Source: Membranipora membranacea
Taxonomy: Eukaryota; Bryozoa; Gymnolaemata; Cheilostomatida; Membraniporidae
Length of the DNA: 64,000 nucleotides
Reading direction: 5' to 3'
NCBI GenBank assembly: GCA_914767715.1
Contig: OU612071.1
Location: 10,585,493-10,649,492, forward strand
Shown here: one piece after another, positions 11,010 through 22,183 of the stretch
Layout of the letters: each line of letters begins with the position of its first letter
Numbering within the stretch: the first letter of the stretch is position 1
Notes under the pieces: generated by a model
Told to the model about the DNA's origin: nothing
What the model saw: only the letters and a program-made list of their open reading frames with translations
Database searches by the model: none
Position numbers and translations under genes: made by a program

Positions 11010-11584
11010 CACGGCCTCTTTTTTACCTTCATGTATTTTCTCATATATGCATACATATATAGCGGAACGCTGCACTTAGGATCACTTGATGGGGGAACTG
11101 TGACTTCCAAGCCATTACCAGTGATGCAGATCGACAACGAACAGACCCGTCCTATAACCCCAAATATGATGCGAAAACTCGGTGTGACTGATGCTTTACC
11201 ACCATGAAACTCCCCAGCTAAACCACACAACGATGTCAGGCTGTCACGTGTACAGATGGAAGCTGAGGGTTTCCCGGTGAGATGGCATCATGAATTCTTC
11301 AATACTTCCCTAGAGCGGAGCTGAAAGTTTTGTCAGGAGGAGATAATCACTGAATTCAGCCAATACTTTTAATGATCTGAGTTACTGTTACTATGATTGC
11401 CAACCAAATATTTCGTGTGTGTGATTTTATTCGTGCTCTAATGCCAAAGTTTAACAAGAATTTTTTCATTAACCATAGATGCTTTTTGTACGTGATGTGT
11501 GCCTCACTATTAAACAATTGGTATAGATTTACATTCAATTTAGTTTTAGAGTAATTTTGATTTAATAATTCATAGCCTTACCAC
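11010..11584. other. No gene recognised
   Basis: Sequence between the decayed ORF and the direct-repeat boundary. It holds only short, unsupported frames on the minus strand. Confidence 0.4.
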
Positions 11585-12484
11585 TATGCCATCTTCTTGG
11601 GAAGAAAGTGAAGACCGCCGAGATACTGCTGTGTAACATTCGGATTAAAGATTACTTATTAGAATCTGTAAGACACACAATTTTACTACAAGGGTGCAAC
11701 GGTTTTATAGGGCAGTGAATCAACTATTCGATAGATACTGTGATTTTGCTTTAGCGCAATCAACCCCAAAAGATGCCTCTCCCACTTGAGATCCGATTCA
11801 TAGTCTTGTGTTGTTGTTGCCCCCGATTTTGCTTTTGTTGTTCGTTTCCAGTTTAACATGTATTTACCAGGCTTCTCATTATACTAAAAATTCTAAATCT
11901 GTGAGTTTAGTTCAATGTATAACGGTGTGATGGTTGAGTACTTTTTGTCAGCACACAATTATGAAACAACCAAAATAACTACCATACACTGCTACTTATA
12001 TACACAGCTGGAAATTGACACATCACGTACAAAAATCATTCATGGTCAATGGCAAAAAAGTTTTGTTTAACTTGGGCATTCAAGCGCATAAAAAATCACA
12101 CATGAAATAATTGATTGGCAATTATAGTATGCAATTTACTTCAGCGTAACATCATTGGTACATAAATACATCAGAACAGCTTGTGGGATCTCTAGCACTC
12201 ACAGTTCACAGTCAAGAGAGTGCATTGTTTTAACGAAGTTAATTACAATTTAAGTCAATCAACATAATATTATTGTGGAATGGTCTGACTATTGAATAAC
12301 ACTACCTTTTTTCAAGAGAAGTCAGTGATCAAGTTATACCGGGACTACCCCCTTGCACTCCATCTTCATGAACTTGAGATGGCTTTGGCATGTCAAAAGG
12401 ATGAACTCTCAATGCTCACCTCAAAAACTACTCTACTCTCAACTTAAGGAAAGGAGGAAGAATCCAGGGAGGCCCGGGTTGTGA
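11585..12484. repeat. Long direct repeat, copy B (partner 1-900)
   Basis: See copy A: same length, no indel seen, about a dozen substitutions. The sequence just upstream (TTCATAGCCTTACCAC) has no LTR-like TG terminus and no purine tract. The block is best explained as part of a segmental duplication. Confidence 0.9.
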
Positions 12485-12702
12485 TTTTAATATATCGTTA
12501 AGGGAAACCCGACTAAAAGGGCCGACTGGCAAAAGATGGCGAAAAGTAGACGGCCTGAGATGTATGTTTTGACATAAATGAAGACATTCACTATCAAATC
12601 ATCAAATCATCAAATCAATGTTGATGTTGTTGATGATGATGATGATGATGATGATGCTCAACAGTGTGTTAATCTAAGAATTTTCATCATAGTAATAGTT
12701 AA
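12485..12702. other. Diverged left flank of the TTAA element, with (GAT)n microsatellite
   Basis: Matches 901-1105 at roughly 75-80%. A GAT/ATG trinucleotide run at 12625-12655 is longer than in the other copy. It ends with TTAA at 12699-12702, the target duplication of the inserted element. Confidence 0.7.
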
Positions 12703-13029
12703 AGGGATCGTTGCGTCAGAATTGTGCTATTCCATAAAACCACTAGAAGAGGCAGCAATAATATAGAAATGCACTTCTCGTTACTTATGAGAAACAAAAG
12801 TTTTGAAATTGAGTTGTAATAAAAAATTAAATTAGTCGGTTATTAAAAAAAATATATGGCAAGTCTGATACTTTTCCAGGCAGGTCTGAACTGGATTCCC
12901 CAAAGCTATAGTTGTTGTTGTTACATTGCCATGGTAACACCTGAATGATTCGGCTTCAATGCAAACATGGTGATGTGACACAATGTTTGCTGCAGACCAC
13001 AAATGTTTATAGGGAACTCTGATCATACC

Positions 13030-14010
13030 AAAAGACTAATATGACATACACCAGTGTTATAGTTTATATTACCCACAGATTGTTTCTATCAACAATTATT
13101 CAACATACATCCTTCACTGATGATAAAATGATGAATAGTGTGTCTTGTTCATAGCTTGAAAGCTATTGCAACCATCCTAGGCAAGTGTTTGTATAACTGT
13201 AATAAACTTATTTTCATAATAATGATACATTTAGATAAAGAAACAACTGCTTCTCACACAGTGAGTTCGATGATTTGAGTACCATACAGTTAAAAAACTA
13301 CGATCTGACTCAGATCTGACTCAGATCTTGGTTAAACACAAACAATTACTTAGCTGGTTCGATGACTCAATGAACCACGCTGCTCACCAACATGTAATGC
13401 TAGGGCTTGTGAAAAGAGTTGTTATCCATTCTGGATCACTGATAAATAATACGCAAGGTGAAATGGAACGTGATTAACCTAATCCAAAGATTATAAATAT
13501 TCTGTCAGGCAAGATTGCATTGTGGTCAAAATAAAATAAGCCCCCAACAACAGCCTGTTTATTTATTCTAGCACTACGGTGTGAAATTGTTTGGAATACA
13601 GATATATTTGTAAAACATGCTAGTTCATAGATTTCAAAGATGCCAAGGAAGTTCTTATTCATAAGCTGATTATGGCTAGGAGGTTCACCATCGCTGATTC
13701 AAGGTTAAGTGATGGTGAGGGCGATGATTATGCTCTGGGGCGGCTATAGAGGCTTCCATCAAATAATGATCGGTGACTCAAAGGCAATATTTCTCCTGGA
13801 TGGAGTGGCGAACAGCCAGCGCAACCTGGAGAGTTAGCTGCTGCGCAGTCGAGGCGAGACCGAGATTGTTTGAGCAGTATACTACAGCTGTATACTGGTG
13901 TCTCTGTAATGGTTGCTGAGTGCCAGGGATGTTTGCCAAAAATCCTTCAAAGTAAGCTGCTGCCAGGAGTCTGAAGAAATAAAGGCAATGTGTGCTGAGA
14001 ACGGCTGTGA
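13030..14010. other. Element interior; possible short coding relic near 13.8-13.97 kb
   Basis: Mostly featureless. Between about 13790 and 13970 on the plus strand an open, GC-richer frame reads ELAAAQSRRDRDCLSSILQ and then TGVSVMVAECQGCLPKILQ before a stop. I recognise no family; this could be a fragment of an element protein or chance. Confidence 0.25.
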
Positions 14011-14012
14011 TG

Positions 14013-16195
14013 GAGGCAGGTGCAGCATTGGAGATATTTAGACCTACCCCGTGTTAGTTTCCTATCTAATTTTTAAAAATCTCCACCCTTAAATAGTATA
14101 TCATTTTGTGGAATTAGAAAGATTTGATGCCGTGAAATATCGGTTTAGAAACTTAGAATCTGAGAAAGTATATTTGCTACAATGTCTAAATTTGTCTAAG
14201 TTTCTAATTTCTGTGTTCTAATCTAAGTTTATGGAGTGTTTACGGAATTAGAAAGACTCCATGCAGTAAAATATCGGTTTAGAAACTTAGAATCTGAGTA
14301 AGTATATACGCTACATTGTCTAAATTTGTCTAAGTTTCTAAATTCTGTGTTCTAATCTAATTTTATGGAGTGTGTACGGAATTAGAAAGACTCCATGCAG
14401 TAAAATATCGGTTTAGAAACTTAGAATCCGAGAAAGTATATACGCTACAATGTCTAAATTTGTTTAAGTTTCTAATTTCTGTGTTCTAATCTAAGTTTAT
14501 GGAGTGTTTACGGAATTAGAAAGACTCCATGCAGTAAAATATCGGTTTAGAAACTTAGAATCTGAGTAAGTATATACGCTACATTGTCTAAATTTGTCTA
14601 AGTTTCTAAATTCTGTGTTCTAATCTAATTTTATGGAGTGTGTACGGAATTAGAAAGACTCCATGCAGTAAAATATCGGTTTAGAAATTTAGAATCTGAG
14701 AAAGTATATACGCTACATTGTCTAAATTTGTCTAAGTTTCTAAATTCTGTGTTCTAATCTAATTTTATGGAGTGTGTACGGAATTAGAAAGACTCCATGC
14801 AGTAAAATATCGGTTTAGAAATTTAGAATCTGAGAAAGTATATTTGCTACAATGTCTAAATTTGTCTAAGTTTCTAATTTCTGTGTTCTAATCTAAGTTT
14901 ATGGAGTGTTTACGGAATTAGAAAGACTCCATGCAGTAAAATATCGGTTTAGAAACTTAGAATCTGAGTAAGTATATACGCTACATTGTCTAAATTTGTC
15001 TAAGTTTCTAAATTCTGTGTTCTAATCTAATTTTATGGAGTGTGTACGGAATTAGAAAGACTCCATGCAGTAAAATATCGGTTTAGAAACTTAGAATCTG
15101 AGAAAGTATATACGCTGAAATGTCTAAATTTGTCTAAGTTTCTAATTTCTGTGTTCTTATCTAAGTTTATGGAGTGTTCACGGAATTAGAAAGACTCCAT
15201 GCAGTAAAATATCGGTTTAGAAACTTAGAATCTGAGAAATTATATATGCTACAATGTCTAAATTTGTCTAAGTTTCTAATTTCTGTGTTCTAATCCAAGT
15301 TTATGGAGTGTTTACGGAATTAGAAAGACTCCATGCAGTAAAATATCGGTTTAGAAACTTAGAATCTGAGAAAGTATATTTGCGACAATGTCTAAATTTG
15401 TCTAAGTTTCTAATTTCTGTGTTCTAATCTAAGTTTATGGAAGGTTTACAGATTAAGATAGCCACGATGCAGTAAAATATTGGTTTAGAAACCTAGAATC
15501 TGAGAAAGTATATATGTTACAATGTCTAAATTTGTCTAAGTTTCTAATTTCAGTGTTCTAATCTAAGTTTATGGAGGGTTTACAGATTAAGATAGCCACG
15601 ATGCAGTAAAATATTGGTTTAGAAACCAAGAATCTGAGAAAGTATATACGCTACAATGTCTAAATTTGTCTAAGGTTTTAAATTTCTGTGTTCTAATCTA
15701 AGTTTATGGAGTGTTTACGGAATTAGAAAGACTCGATGCAGTAAAATATCGGTTTAGAAACTTAGAATCTGAGAAAGTATATACGCTACAATGTCTAAAT
15801 TTGTCTAAGTTTCTAATTTCTGTCTTCTAATCTAAGTTTGTGGAGGGTTTACAGATTAAGATAGCCACGATGCAGTAAAATATCAGTTTAGAAACTTAGA
15901 ATCTGAGAAAGTATATACGCTACAATGTCTAAATTTGTCTAAGTTTCTAATTTCTGTCTTCTAATCTAAGTTTGTGGAGGGTTTACAGATTAAGATAGCC
16001 ACGATGCAGTAAAATATCAGTTTAGAAACTTAGAATCTGAGAAAGTATATACGCTACAATGTCTAAATTTGTCTAAGTTTCTAATTTCTGTGTTCTAACC
16101 TAAGTTTATGGAAGGTTTACAGATTAAGATAGCCACGATGCAGTAAAATATCGGTTTAGAAACTTAGAATCTGAGAAAGTATATACGCTACAATG
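14013..16195 (+). repeat. 134-bp minisatellite, about 15 units, with element-like head
   Basis: A 70-bp head (GGCAGGTGCAGCATTGGAGAT onwards) leads into units that begin CGGTTTAGAAACTTAGAAT. Unit starts lie at 14141, 14275, 14409, 14543, 14677, 14811, 14945, 15079, 15213, 15347, 15481, 15615, 15750, 15884, 16018 and 16152. All spacings are 134 except one of 135. Each unit holds a perfect 13-bp inverted repeat, TTAGAAACTTAGA ... TCTAAGTTTCTAA. Early units alternate between two variants (AAGTTTATGGAGTGTTTAC and AATTTTATGGAGTGTGTAC). Late units carry a third variant with GATTAAGATAGCCACGATG. Confidence 0.95.
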
Positions 16196-16199
16196 GATA

Positions 16200-16490
16200 A
16201 ATTTCTTATTCCTTTATTCTAGTCTAATTCTGTTGTAGGGGTAACAGAATTGAACAGCCTAATTGCACTACAGTAAATGTATAGGTTTAGAAACTTGCTA
16301 GGTATAAAAATGTATGTTAAAATGGACTAATCTCTCTAAGTTGCAAATTTCACCAAAAAATGGCATACAGTAGCGTTTCTGCTTACTTACAATGGCAATG
16401 GATTTGATTTGATTGTTACCTCATGATTTTCAGTTGATACTAATATAGGAAGAAAAGGTGTGTCTTGCACAGTGTGCAAAAATTCGACTT
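16200..16490. other. Degraded repeat tail and spacer
   Basis: One further fragment resembles the 134-bp unit near 16290 (TAGGTTTAGAAACTTGC). Nothing else was recognised before the foldback. Confidence 0.4.
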
Positions 16491-16493
16491 CTG

Positions 16494-16959
16494 TGAGCTC
16501 CGCCCACAAGCTCTTTCAAGTTATTTCCTTCCTGTGTCTTTCACATTTTAGGACATGTGGGACGAAAGGAGAAAAATAATTCTCATCAGTTTTGAAGTTG
16601 ACAACAAAGTAACATTCATTCCAAATTTCAATTCCCTACTGTTATTGGTTTGCAAATAGGCGTCTTCCAAGATGCTGAATATTCATAAAAGTTATCATTG
16701 AGAGAATCCAAGAATTACAAGCTGATGTAAACTGGAGGTATTGCCGAATGCTCTCAATGATAATAACTAAAAATCGAGCATTTTAAGAGAAGGGTTCTAT
16801 TTCATAACCAATAAAAGCTGGGGATTGACAATTGGAATAGGTTACTTAGTGCTAAACTTTAAACTGAAAAGAAAATGTTTATCCTCCCACCTAGCATTGT
16901 TCTGCAAGGTGAAACACACAGAGGAGATAACTTCAAAGAGTTTGGGGGCGGAGCTCACC
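16494..16959. repeat. 466-bp foldback element, near-complete palindrome
   Basis: The outer ends are GTGAGCTCCGCCCACAAGCT and, inverted, GTGAGCTCCGCCCCCAAACT. The centre carries GTTATCATTGAGAG ... CTCTCAATGATAA. Intermediate blocks (TTATTGGTT.., CAATTTCAATTCCC / CAATTGTCAATCCCC) also pair in order. Arms of about 200-225 bp flank a centre of about 45 bp. There is no coding capacity. It is a hairpin-type MITE nested in the TTAA element. Confidence 0.8.
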
Positions 16960-17012
16960 TAAGGCTTATCGTTTCACATGTTTCAAACTGATATGTGGCA
17001 TTCAATTCAATG

Positions 17013-17388
17013 TTATTGCTGCTTTTTTGGAGATACGGTTTGACGCTCGAGGCTCGCTGCCCGCTTTCTAGGGGATGAGGTGAGTGTCATTAAAAGGTCA
17101 TTGTTGTCAAGAAACTCTACTGCATCCTTACTTAGGCCCCTTGGGCGTACGGCAGGAATAGAGTATATCACGCTTCTTTTTGTAGCACCGGAGGCTAGCT
17201 TGCCTATCCCGGTGCTACATAACTTTGCCAAGAAGGCCTTAGCAACGATGATAGAGTATTTGCTTTTATTTTCCGGGTTTGAAGGGCATTTCTTTGCCGT
17301 GAGTACCTGGGAGCTCAACAACTCCATTGGGCTGCTGGTGTTAGGGCGAGTCAGGAGGCGTTTGATGGCATCTCCAGTAGATTAAAAA
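17013..17388 (-). CDS. Candidate coding exon, basic nuclear-type C-terminus, unknown family
   Basis: An open minus-strand frame of about 125 codons enters near 17388 and ends at the stop at 17013. The first Met is at 17327. It reads DAIKRLLTRPNTSSP, then a Ser/Lys-rich stretch, then IIVAKAFLAKLCSTGIGKLA, and ends with SPRKRAASLERQTVSPKKQ, a bipartite nuclear-localisation-like tail. GC content is clearly higher than in the surrounding AT-rich DNA, consistent with coding origin. It lies inside the TTAA element and on the same strand as the THAP exons. It could be the last exon of the element's protein or of another nested element. I do not recognise the fold, and no acceptor with matching phase was established. 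Confidence 0.35.
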
Positions 17389-17399
17389 AAGTCACGATC

Positions 17400-18740
17400 A
17401 TCCATACTAGCGAATGGTCCGTGACTCGTAGCACTTATATACTATGTCTCTGTTGCATTGCAGTGTGAACAGTTTTTTGTTTACTTTCAAAGATCAAAAC
17501 AAGCATTTCCATCGGAAATAATTTCTTACTTTGGTGGATTATTGATGAATGCTGCCAAACTGCATTTACAAGAGTTTCTTGTATGAACTATTTTGGGTGG
17601 CAAAACAAAATTGCATAACATTGCGCTAAAATCCAGAGACAGCTCTCTCACCAAATTCCTGTATACAAAATAGACCTATTTATTATATCCTAATATCCTA
17701 TAATATAGACCTACATAATATTGTGTCAATAAAAGGTAATAACATAGACATATAGTAGCCTACTTGGTCTATGGGATATTAGAACATATCTTGCATAGGG
17801 AGAGTAAATTGACATCAAGGATAGGGTAAATTATCTGACGGTTATTATGTATTGAAAATAATAGTATTCTGTGAAATATTTGCCAAAGATTTTCCTCATG
17901 CAATGTTCAGGGTTGTCTCAAATGGCTGCTTAAAATTTCGCATTAAATCATCAAATTCAAAAATCCATGCATTATGACGTGAGGTAAAAAGCCAATTTGG
18001 GCGAATCAAATATTTGTTTCAACCAAAAATAAGGATGAACTATGTCTCTAAGAATAAATATAACTTTCTTTGAAATTTCTAGCAATAAATTTAACTCAGC
18101 AATCCACTTTGCTAAAAACAGCCTTTTCGGCCTCATTTCTCCGATAAAATGACGCAACGTCATCCAATCACATTTTTGATGAGCTATTAGCGATCAGTAG
18201 CTAAGCAGCTTTCCAACGGTATATAAAATGTCCAAATCGGTCAACGCTGGTATCATAACCTTAAGGATACTTGTTCTCATAATAAAAATGCTTAGCAGAC
18301 CATTGTCCTACCATTGTCCAAATGTTTTTGTAAATCGCCCTCATATTAGGTTATTTATAGAAATAAGTGCAGAGTTAGTTGGCCCATTGTGTTTCGTTAT
18401 AACTCTGTAATATACTAGGAGTTTTATGTCTATTGTCTATTTAGGACCTATATGGCAAGCTTCTCACATGATTTGATACATCATTGATGACACCCTCCCC
18501 TAAATCAAGGGCATGCCCTTGCCTAAATCCCTAAAATCTTTTTGATATAAGGCTACGTTTCCTACCTATTTCTTTATTAGGCCTGGGTTATGATTTCAGC
18601 CTTGCGTTTATTGACTGCTGGGCTAATTATGATACAGTTCAGCATCATCATCCATGGGCCATGGTCAGGTTCATAAGCAAGAAAAAGACCATACAACACA
18701 CAATTTTATGGCAGTCCCAGGCAGACAATATTCAAAACAA
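17400..18740. other. AT-rich element interior without recognisable gene
   Basis: Frames are short on both strands. No domain, tandem repeat or RNA gene was recognised. Confidence 0.5.
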
Positions 18741-19664
18741 CGAGGCAGGTGCAACATTGGAGATATTGAGACCTGCCCCATGTTAATTTCCTATTTAATT
18801 TTTAAAAGAAGGCTTTCTAAGATTCTAAGTTTCTTACTTGTTATTCTCACCTTGAAATATTTCTAATATCTAATTCTTATTTGACATTTATATTAAGAAA
18901 AGAAGATTTGAGAAATTAGAAAGATTTTTCAATAGTAACGTATAGGCTTTCTAAGATTCTAAGTTTCTTAGTCGTTATTTTCACCTTGAAATATTTCTAA
19001 TTTCTAATACTTATTCCACATTTAGATTAAGAAAAGAAGATTTGATAAATTAGAAAGATTTTTCAATAGTAACGCATAGGTTTTCTAAGATTCTAAGTTT
19101 CTTACTTGTTATTCTCACCTTGAAATGTTTCTAATTCTTATTCCATATTTAGATTATGAAAAGAAGAATTGATGAATTTGAAAGATTTTTCAATAGTAAC
19201 GTATAGGCTTTCTAAGATTCTAAGTTTCTTACTTATTATTCTCACCTTGAAATATTTCTAATTTCTAATTCTTATTCCATATTTAGATTAAGAAAAGAAG
19301 ATTTGATAAATTAGAAAGATTTTTCAATAGTAACGTATAGGCTTTCTAAGATTCTAAGTTTCTTACTTGTTATTCTCACCTTGATATCCAAATTAGATTT
19401 CTCACAAATTTCTGAAAAATTTTTTAGAATTAGGAAATTAGAAAAAAATGATATATTAATATTAAAGGCTACAAGTTTTCTTAGAATCGGCATATCTTAG
19501 TCTTTATCTAATTTAGACGAATTTAGAAGTATTTAAGAATTAGAATATCTTAATCTTGATCTAATAAAAAATACTTAGAGTAAGAAAATCCATTTCTAAA
19601 TCTAACTTAGAAAAGTTTAGAAAATTATTAGAATCCTTGAAAATCTCCAATCCTGCACCTAACT
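18741..19664 (+). mobile_element. Non-autonomous element with terminal inverted repeats and internal minisatellite
   Basis: The left end GAGGCAGGTGCAACATTGGA is the near inverse of the right end at 19644-19664 (inverse: TAGGTGCAGGATTGGAGATT). The first 70 bases match the head at 14013, so both belong to one family. The interior is a 134-bp tandem repeat plus a unique tail rich in TTAGAA motifs. Small elements with inverted repeats near the ends and a central minisatellite are known among helentron-like and pearl-like elements of invertebrates. That placement is inference, since no helicase is present. Confidence 0.65.
18811..19395 (+). repeat. Second 134-bp minisatellite, about 4.4 units
   Basis: Unit starts (GGCTTTCTAAGATTCTAAG) are at 18811, 18945, 19079, 19206 and 19340, giving spacings of 134, 134, 127 and 134. 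The monomer is clearly diverged from the one at 14.1-16.2 kb but shares ATTAGAAAGATT and TTCTAAGTTTCT landmarks and the same unit length. Confidence 0.9.
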
Positions 19665-20100
19665 GCTGTGATGCTAAACACACCATTGCATGATAGATGA
19701 TAAATAATTCAAACACCTAAAAAACTTGTTGTTATGAGTGCAAGTTAATCAGGGACTGGGTTGCTTGTTGTTCAGTTGTTTTACGCATTCTGATAACGAA
19801 CCCAAACAATCTCATATCATTGAGTGGAAAAAAATAATTTTCTAAATTCTTGGAAAACGTTCAATCACGCAGTAGCTACAGACTCTCAATATATAAAAAA
19901 GCTTCGATATTGGGATGATCACATTAGCCTCATCTGTTGGGTGGCCTAGTTTGCTAAAATAGAGTCGAGTAAAGTAATTCACATTTTGACGATGATTACT
20001 TAACATCGTCTGGGACTATTCTGGAATACTGCTACAGTTTACTCAACCAAAATTTAGGTTGTAATATTTTCTAGTTTGCCAAATCCATGAAAAAATACTC
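19665..20100. other. No gene recognised
   Basis: AT-rich spacer within the TTAA element. Confidence 0.4.
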
Positions 20101-20102
20101 AC

Positions 20103-20245
20103 TATTTTGCGAAATCTGGAAGCTGAGATGCTGACCCGGATTGTATATCCTGGTCTTGCATCTCTTCTGGAAACCACTCATCATCGGCAAAGATAACAAG
20201 AGACTGTATCACCTGTGTCAGATCCTGGTTCAGAACACCCATCCT
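20103..20245 (-). CDS. Candidate acidic exon in the TTAA element
   Basis: On the minus strand a TTATTATAG acceptor precedes an open 143-nt segment reading MGVLNQDLTQVIQSLVIF, then ADDEWFPEEMQDQDIQ. It ends at a consensus donor, GTGAGTATT. It lies downstream of the THAP segments on the same strand, so it may be a later exon of the same transposase. No family motif was recognised. Confidence 0.35.
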
Positions 20246-20642
20246 CTATAATAATTAATTCCTATCATCATATCAAAAGATAGATTACAGTTTTAAAGAC
20301 GCTGTAATTTTCCATAGTTGCTTTCAATTCATCATGACCTTCTTTCCGGTGGTTGTGCAATCATGTTGCTGCATAGAAATGAATTATAAATACACACCAA
20401 GTGCACCCTATAGAGACTAAAACAAACAAAACGGCATCATTTTCTTATGGCAGATAAAATTTACTATTACGGATAATAGTTTCAAAGATACTAATTGATA
20501 TGTTAGCTCAAGATGAAGACCACTAAGATAACACCATGTCAAAACATGACAAGCGAAAATTTGATTCGCGCTACCAAATTTTCTTTACAAATCAATCGGA
20601 GCAGAGTACAATCATGGGTAGCACATAAATTATGATTCGTAC

Positions 20643-21150
20643 CTGTAAAAGATGCCTGCGCATTGGAACTTGAATATGAAGAGAGAATATCTCTTACAAT
20701 CCGTCTTGAGGCCCTAGTACTACCGCTGCCTTCTTCAGGCACTGCTGGCTCAGGGTTTCAAAGGGTTTACCAACTCGGGGAATAGCATCTTTTTTTAACT
20801 TCAATCTAATCAAAAATGAACCAGAATTCAGAAAATGTGATAATAGCAATCATAATATAGTCTTGTCTGTTCGAAAGCGCACAATACACAGGCATACCTG
20901 ATGCCATTTCATATAATGTGATCAAAGTGACTGTTTTTTGCATGATAATGCAACACTAGTAGAAATCAGCGCTTTTGTGCTCAAAACACAGCATCAATAG
21001 ATTGTATTTTAGACGAAAATATGGGAAATAATATACAAGTATTATAAATTGTGATTAACACTTACTGAAGTGGCTTTTATCCAAAGAGTTGAGAGTTTAC
21101 ATAGGCGTCCTTGCTGTCACAACCCGCTGCAATGCATCTGTTTGGCATAC
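20643..21150 (-). pseudogene. THAP zinc-finger exons of a transposase-like gene, broken
   Basis: First segment, 21150-21066: a TTGTGTAG acceptor, then MPNRCIAAGCDSK. This is the usual THAP start (Met-Pro, first Cys pair with C-x4-C spacing). LFG, an in-frame stop and a GTAAGTGTT donor follow. Second segment, about 20846-20643: SHFLNSG, then RLKLKKDAIPRV. This matches the end of a THAP domain, where Cys-x2-His-Phe precedes Arg-Leu-Lys..Asp-Ala-Ile-Pro. Here the Cys is not visible. After a +1 frame change the segment continues PEEGSGSTRASRRIVRD to a CAG|GTACGA donor. THAP domains bind DNA and form the N-terminus of several animal transposases. The stop, the frame change and the missing ligand indicate a dead copy. 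Other nuclear THAP genes are a less likely source, given the position inside a TTAA element. Confidence 0.6.
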
Positions 21151-21159
21151 CTACACAAT

Positions 21160-22160
21160 AAAACACAGTGATGGATGAAAAATAAATGGAAGACCAACAT
21201 CTTGAATCAGGTATGTTGTTTGCTTTACCGTCATTTGTTGTTCCACCCATCAAAAACTATAAATAGCTACTTTTACTGGTCAAGTTTGCATTTTTACTGG
21301 ATTGATTGCAAAGCAGCACCAATTGTATCATACACACAATACCAATGTGTCATACTTCTCGACAAAAAATAATTCCATCTACCATATCAAATATTATTTT
21401 CAATACTTACTTAGAGTATAGGTTGGCTGCTGCTCTGTCGATGTGTTTATCCTAATGCAGAATAAGAGTATAAACAGGTCTGGAAGGAAGCCTATTATCA
21501 TGCGTATAATATCCTTCTATGTATGCTGACAGCTTTTGACATCTTAACTGCTTGGCTTGAACAAGGCTTTTCAAATGTATCATCAATTATCGGATTGAAA
21601 GTAGTGCATCATATCACGCTGGTTGACTATTTGTTGTTGACCTAGCCTTTGAAAAATCACTTTGAAATTTGCCGGCTCATAGATAGATATAGTGTCTTAT
21701 TTACTATCTAATACCTTTCATTACCTAAACAGACTATAAAACTGTGTATCAATAGACAAACACAAAATACTAACATGTCATTGGCTAATCCAAAGACCAT
21801 GCTGTGAAAGCAACCGAATTACCTAGTATATTCATGAGCAATACCAAAACAATGTTCCATTGGGTCACTCAAGAAATGAAGTTTAGCAAAATTTTTTACT
21901 TCTAGATGATAGACAATGTTTCAATTAGTGGACACAGAAGATCATTTGGAGAAATCCCACTTAGTTTGCGAGATATGACAATTTGTATGAATTCAATAAC
22001 ATCACTATAATGCATGAATAGCCTTTGTTATTACTGCCTTGAGTCATGAGCAATAATATAAGGACCCTCCTACGTCACAGGGTCATTAACCAGACACATC
22101 ACTTGGGTTAAATAGAAAGCCATGGGCAATAACTATCTACTGCCCAATCCTTGGAACAGG
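21160..22160. other. Right interior of the TTAA element
   Basis: No convincing gene or repeat. If the minus-strand gene is element-borne, its promoter and 5' UTR should lie here. Confidence 0.4.
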
Positions 22161-22183
22161 GAATTTCTGACGCAACGATCCCT

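Larger units (their letters stand above)
12703..22183 (-). mobile_element. 9.48-kb TTAA-inserting DNA transposon, Kolobok-like
   Basis: The left end reads AGGGATCGTTGCGTCAGAA, and the right end (22165-22183) is its exact inverse. Both are bordered by TTAA (12699-12702 and 22184-22187). The paralogous site at 1102-1105 has a single TTAA and no insert, so the limits are directly defined. Inside, on the minus strand, exon-like segments encode pieces of a THAP zinc finger (21150-21066 and 20846-20643). TTAA target duplications are made by piggyBac and Kolobok transposons, and THAP-type fingers are known in Kolobok transposases. The termini do not start CCC as in piggyBac. Kolobok is therefore my inference. 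The element is old: it is broken by frameshifts and carries nested tandem-repeat and foldback insertions. I do not see a catalytic DDE core. Confidence 0.7.

Noticed and set aside
1-12484. LTR retrotransposon with 900-bp LTRs at 1-900 and 11585-12484
   Set aside because: There are no TG..CA ends, primer-binding site, polypurine tract or pol domains. Homology continues beyond the right end of both copies, and the interior is a patchwork of older elements in both orientations. A segmental duplication fits better.
14141-16195. CRISPR array
   Set aside because: The 134-bp units are repeated throughout with no unique spacers, and the setting is eukaryotic.
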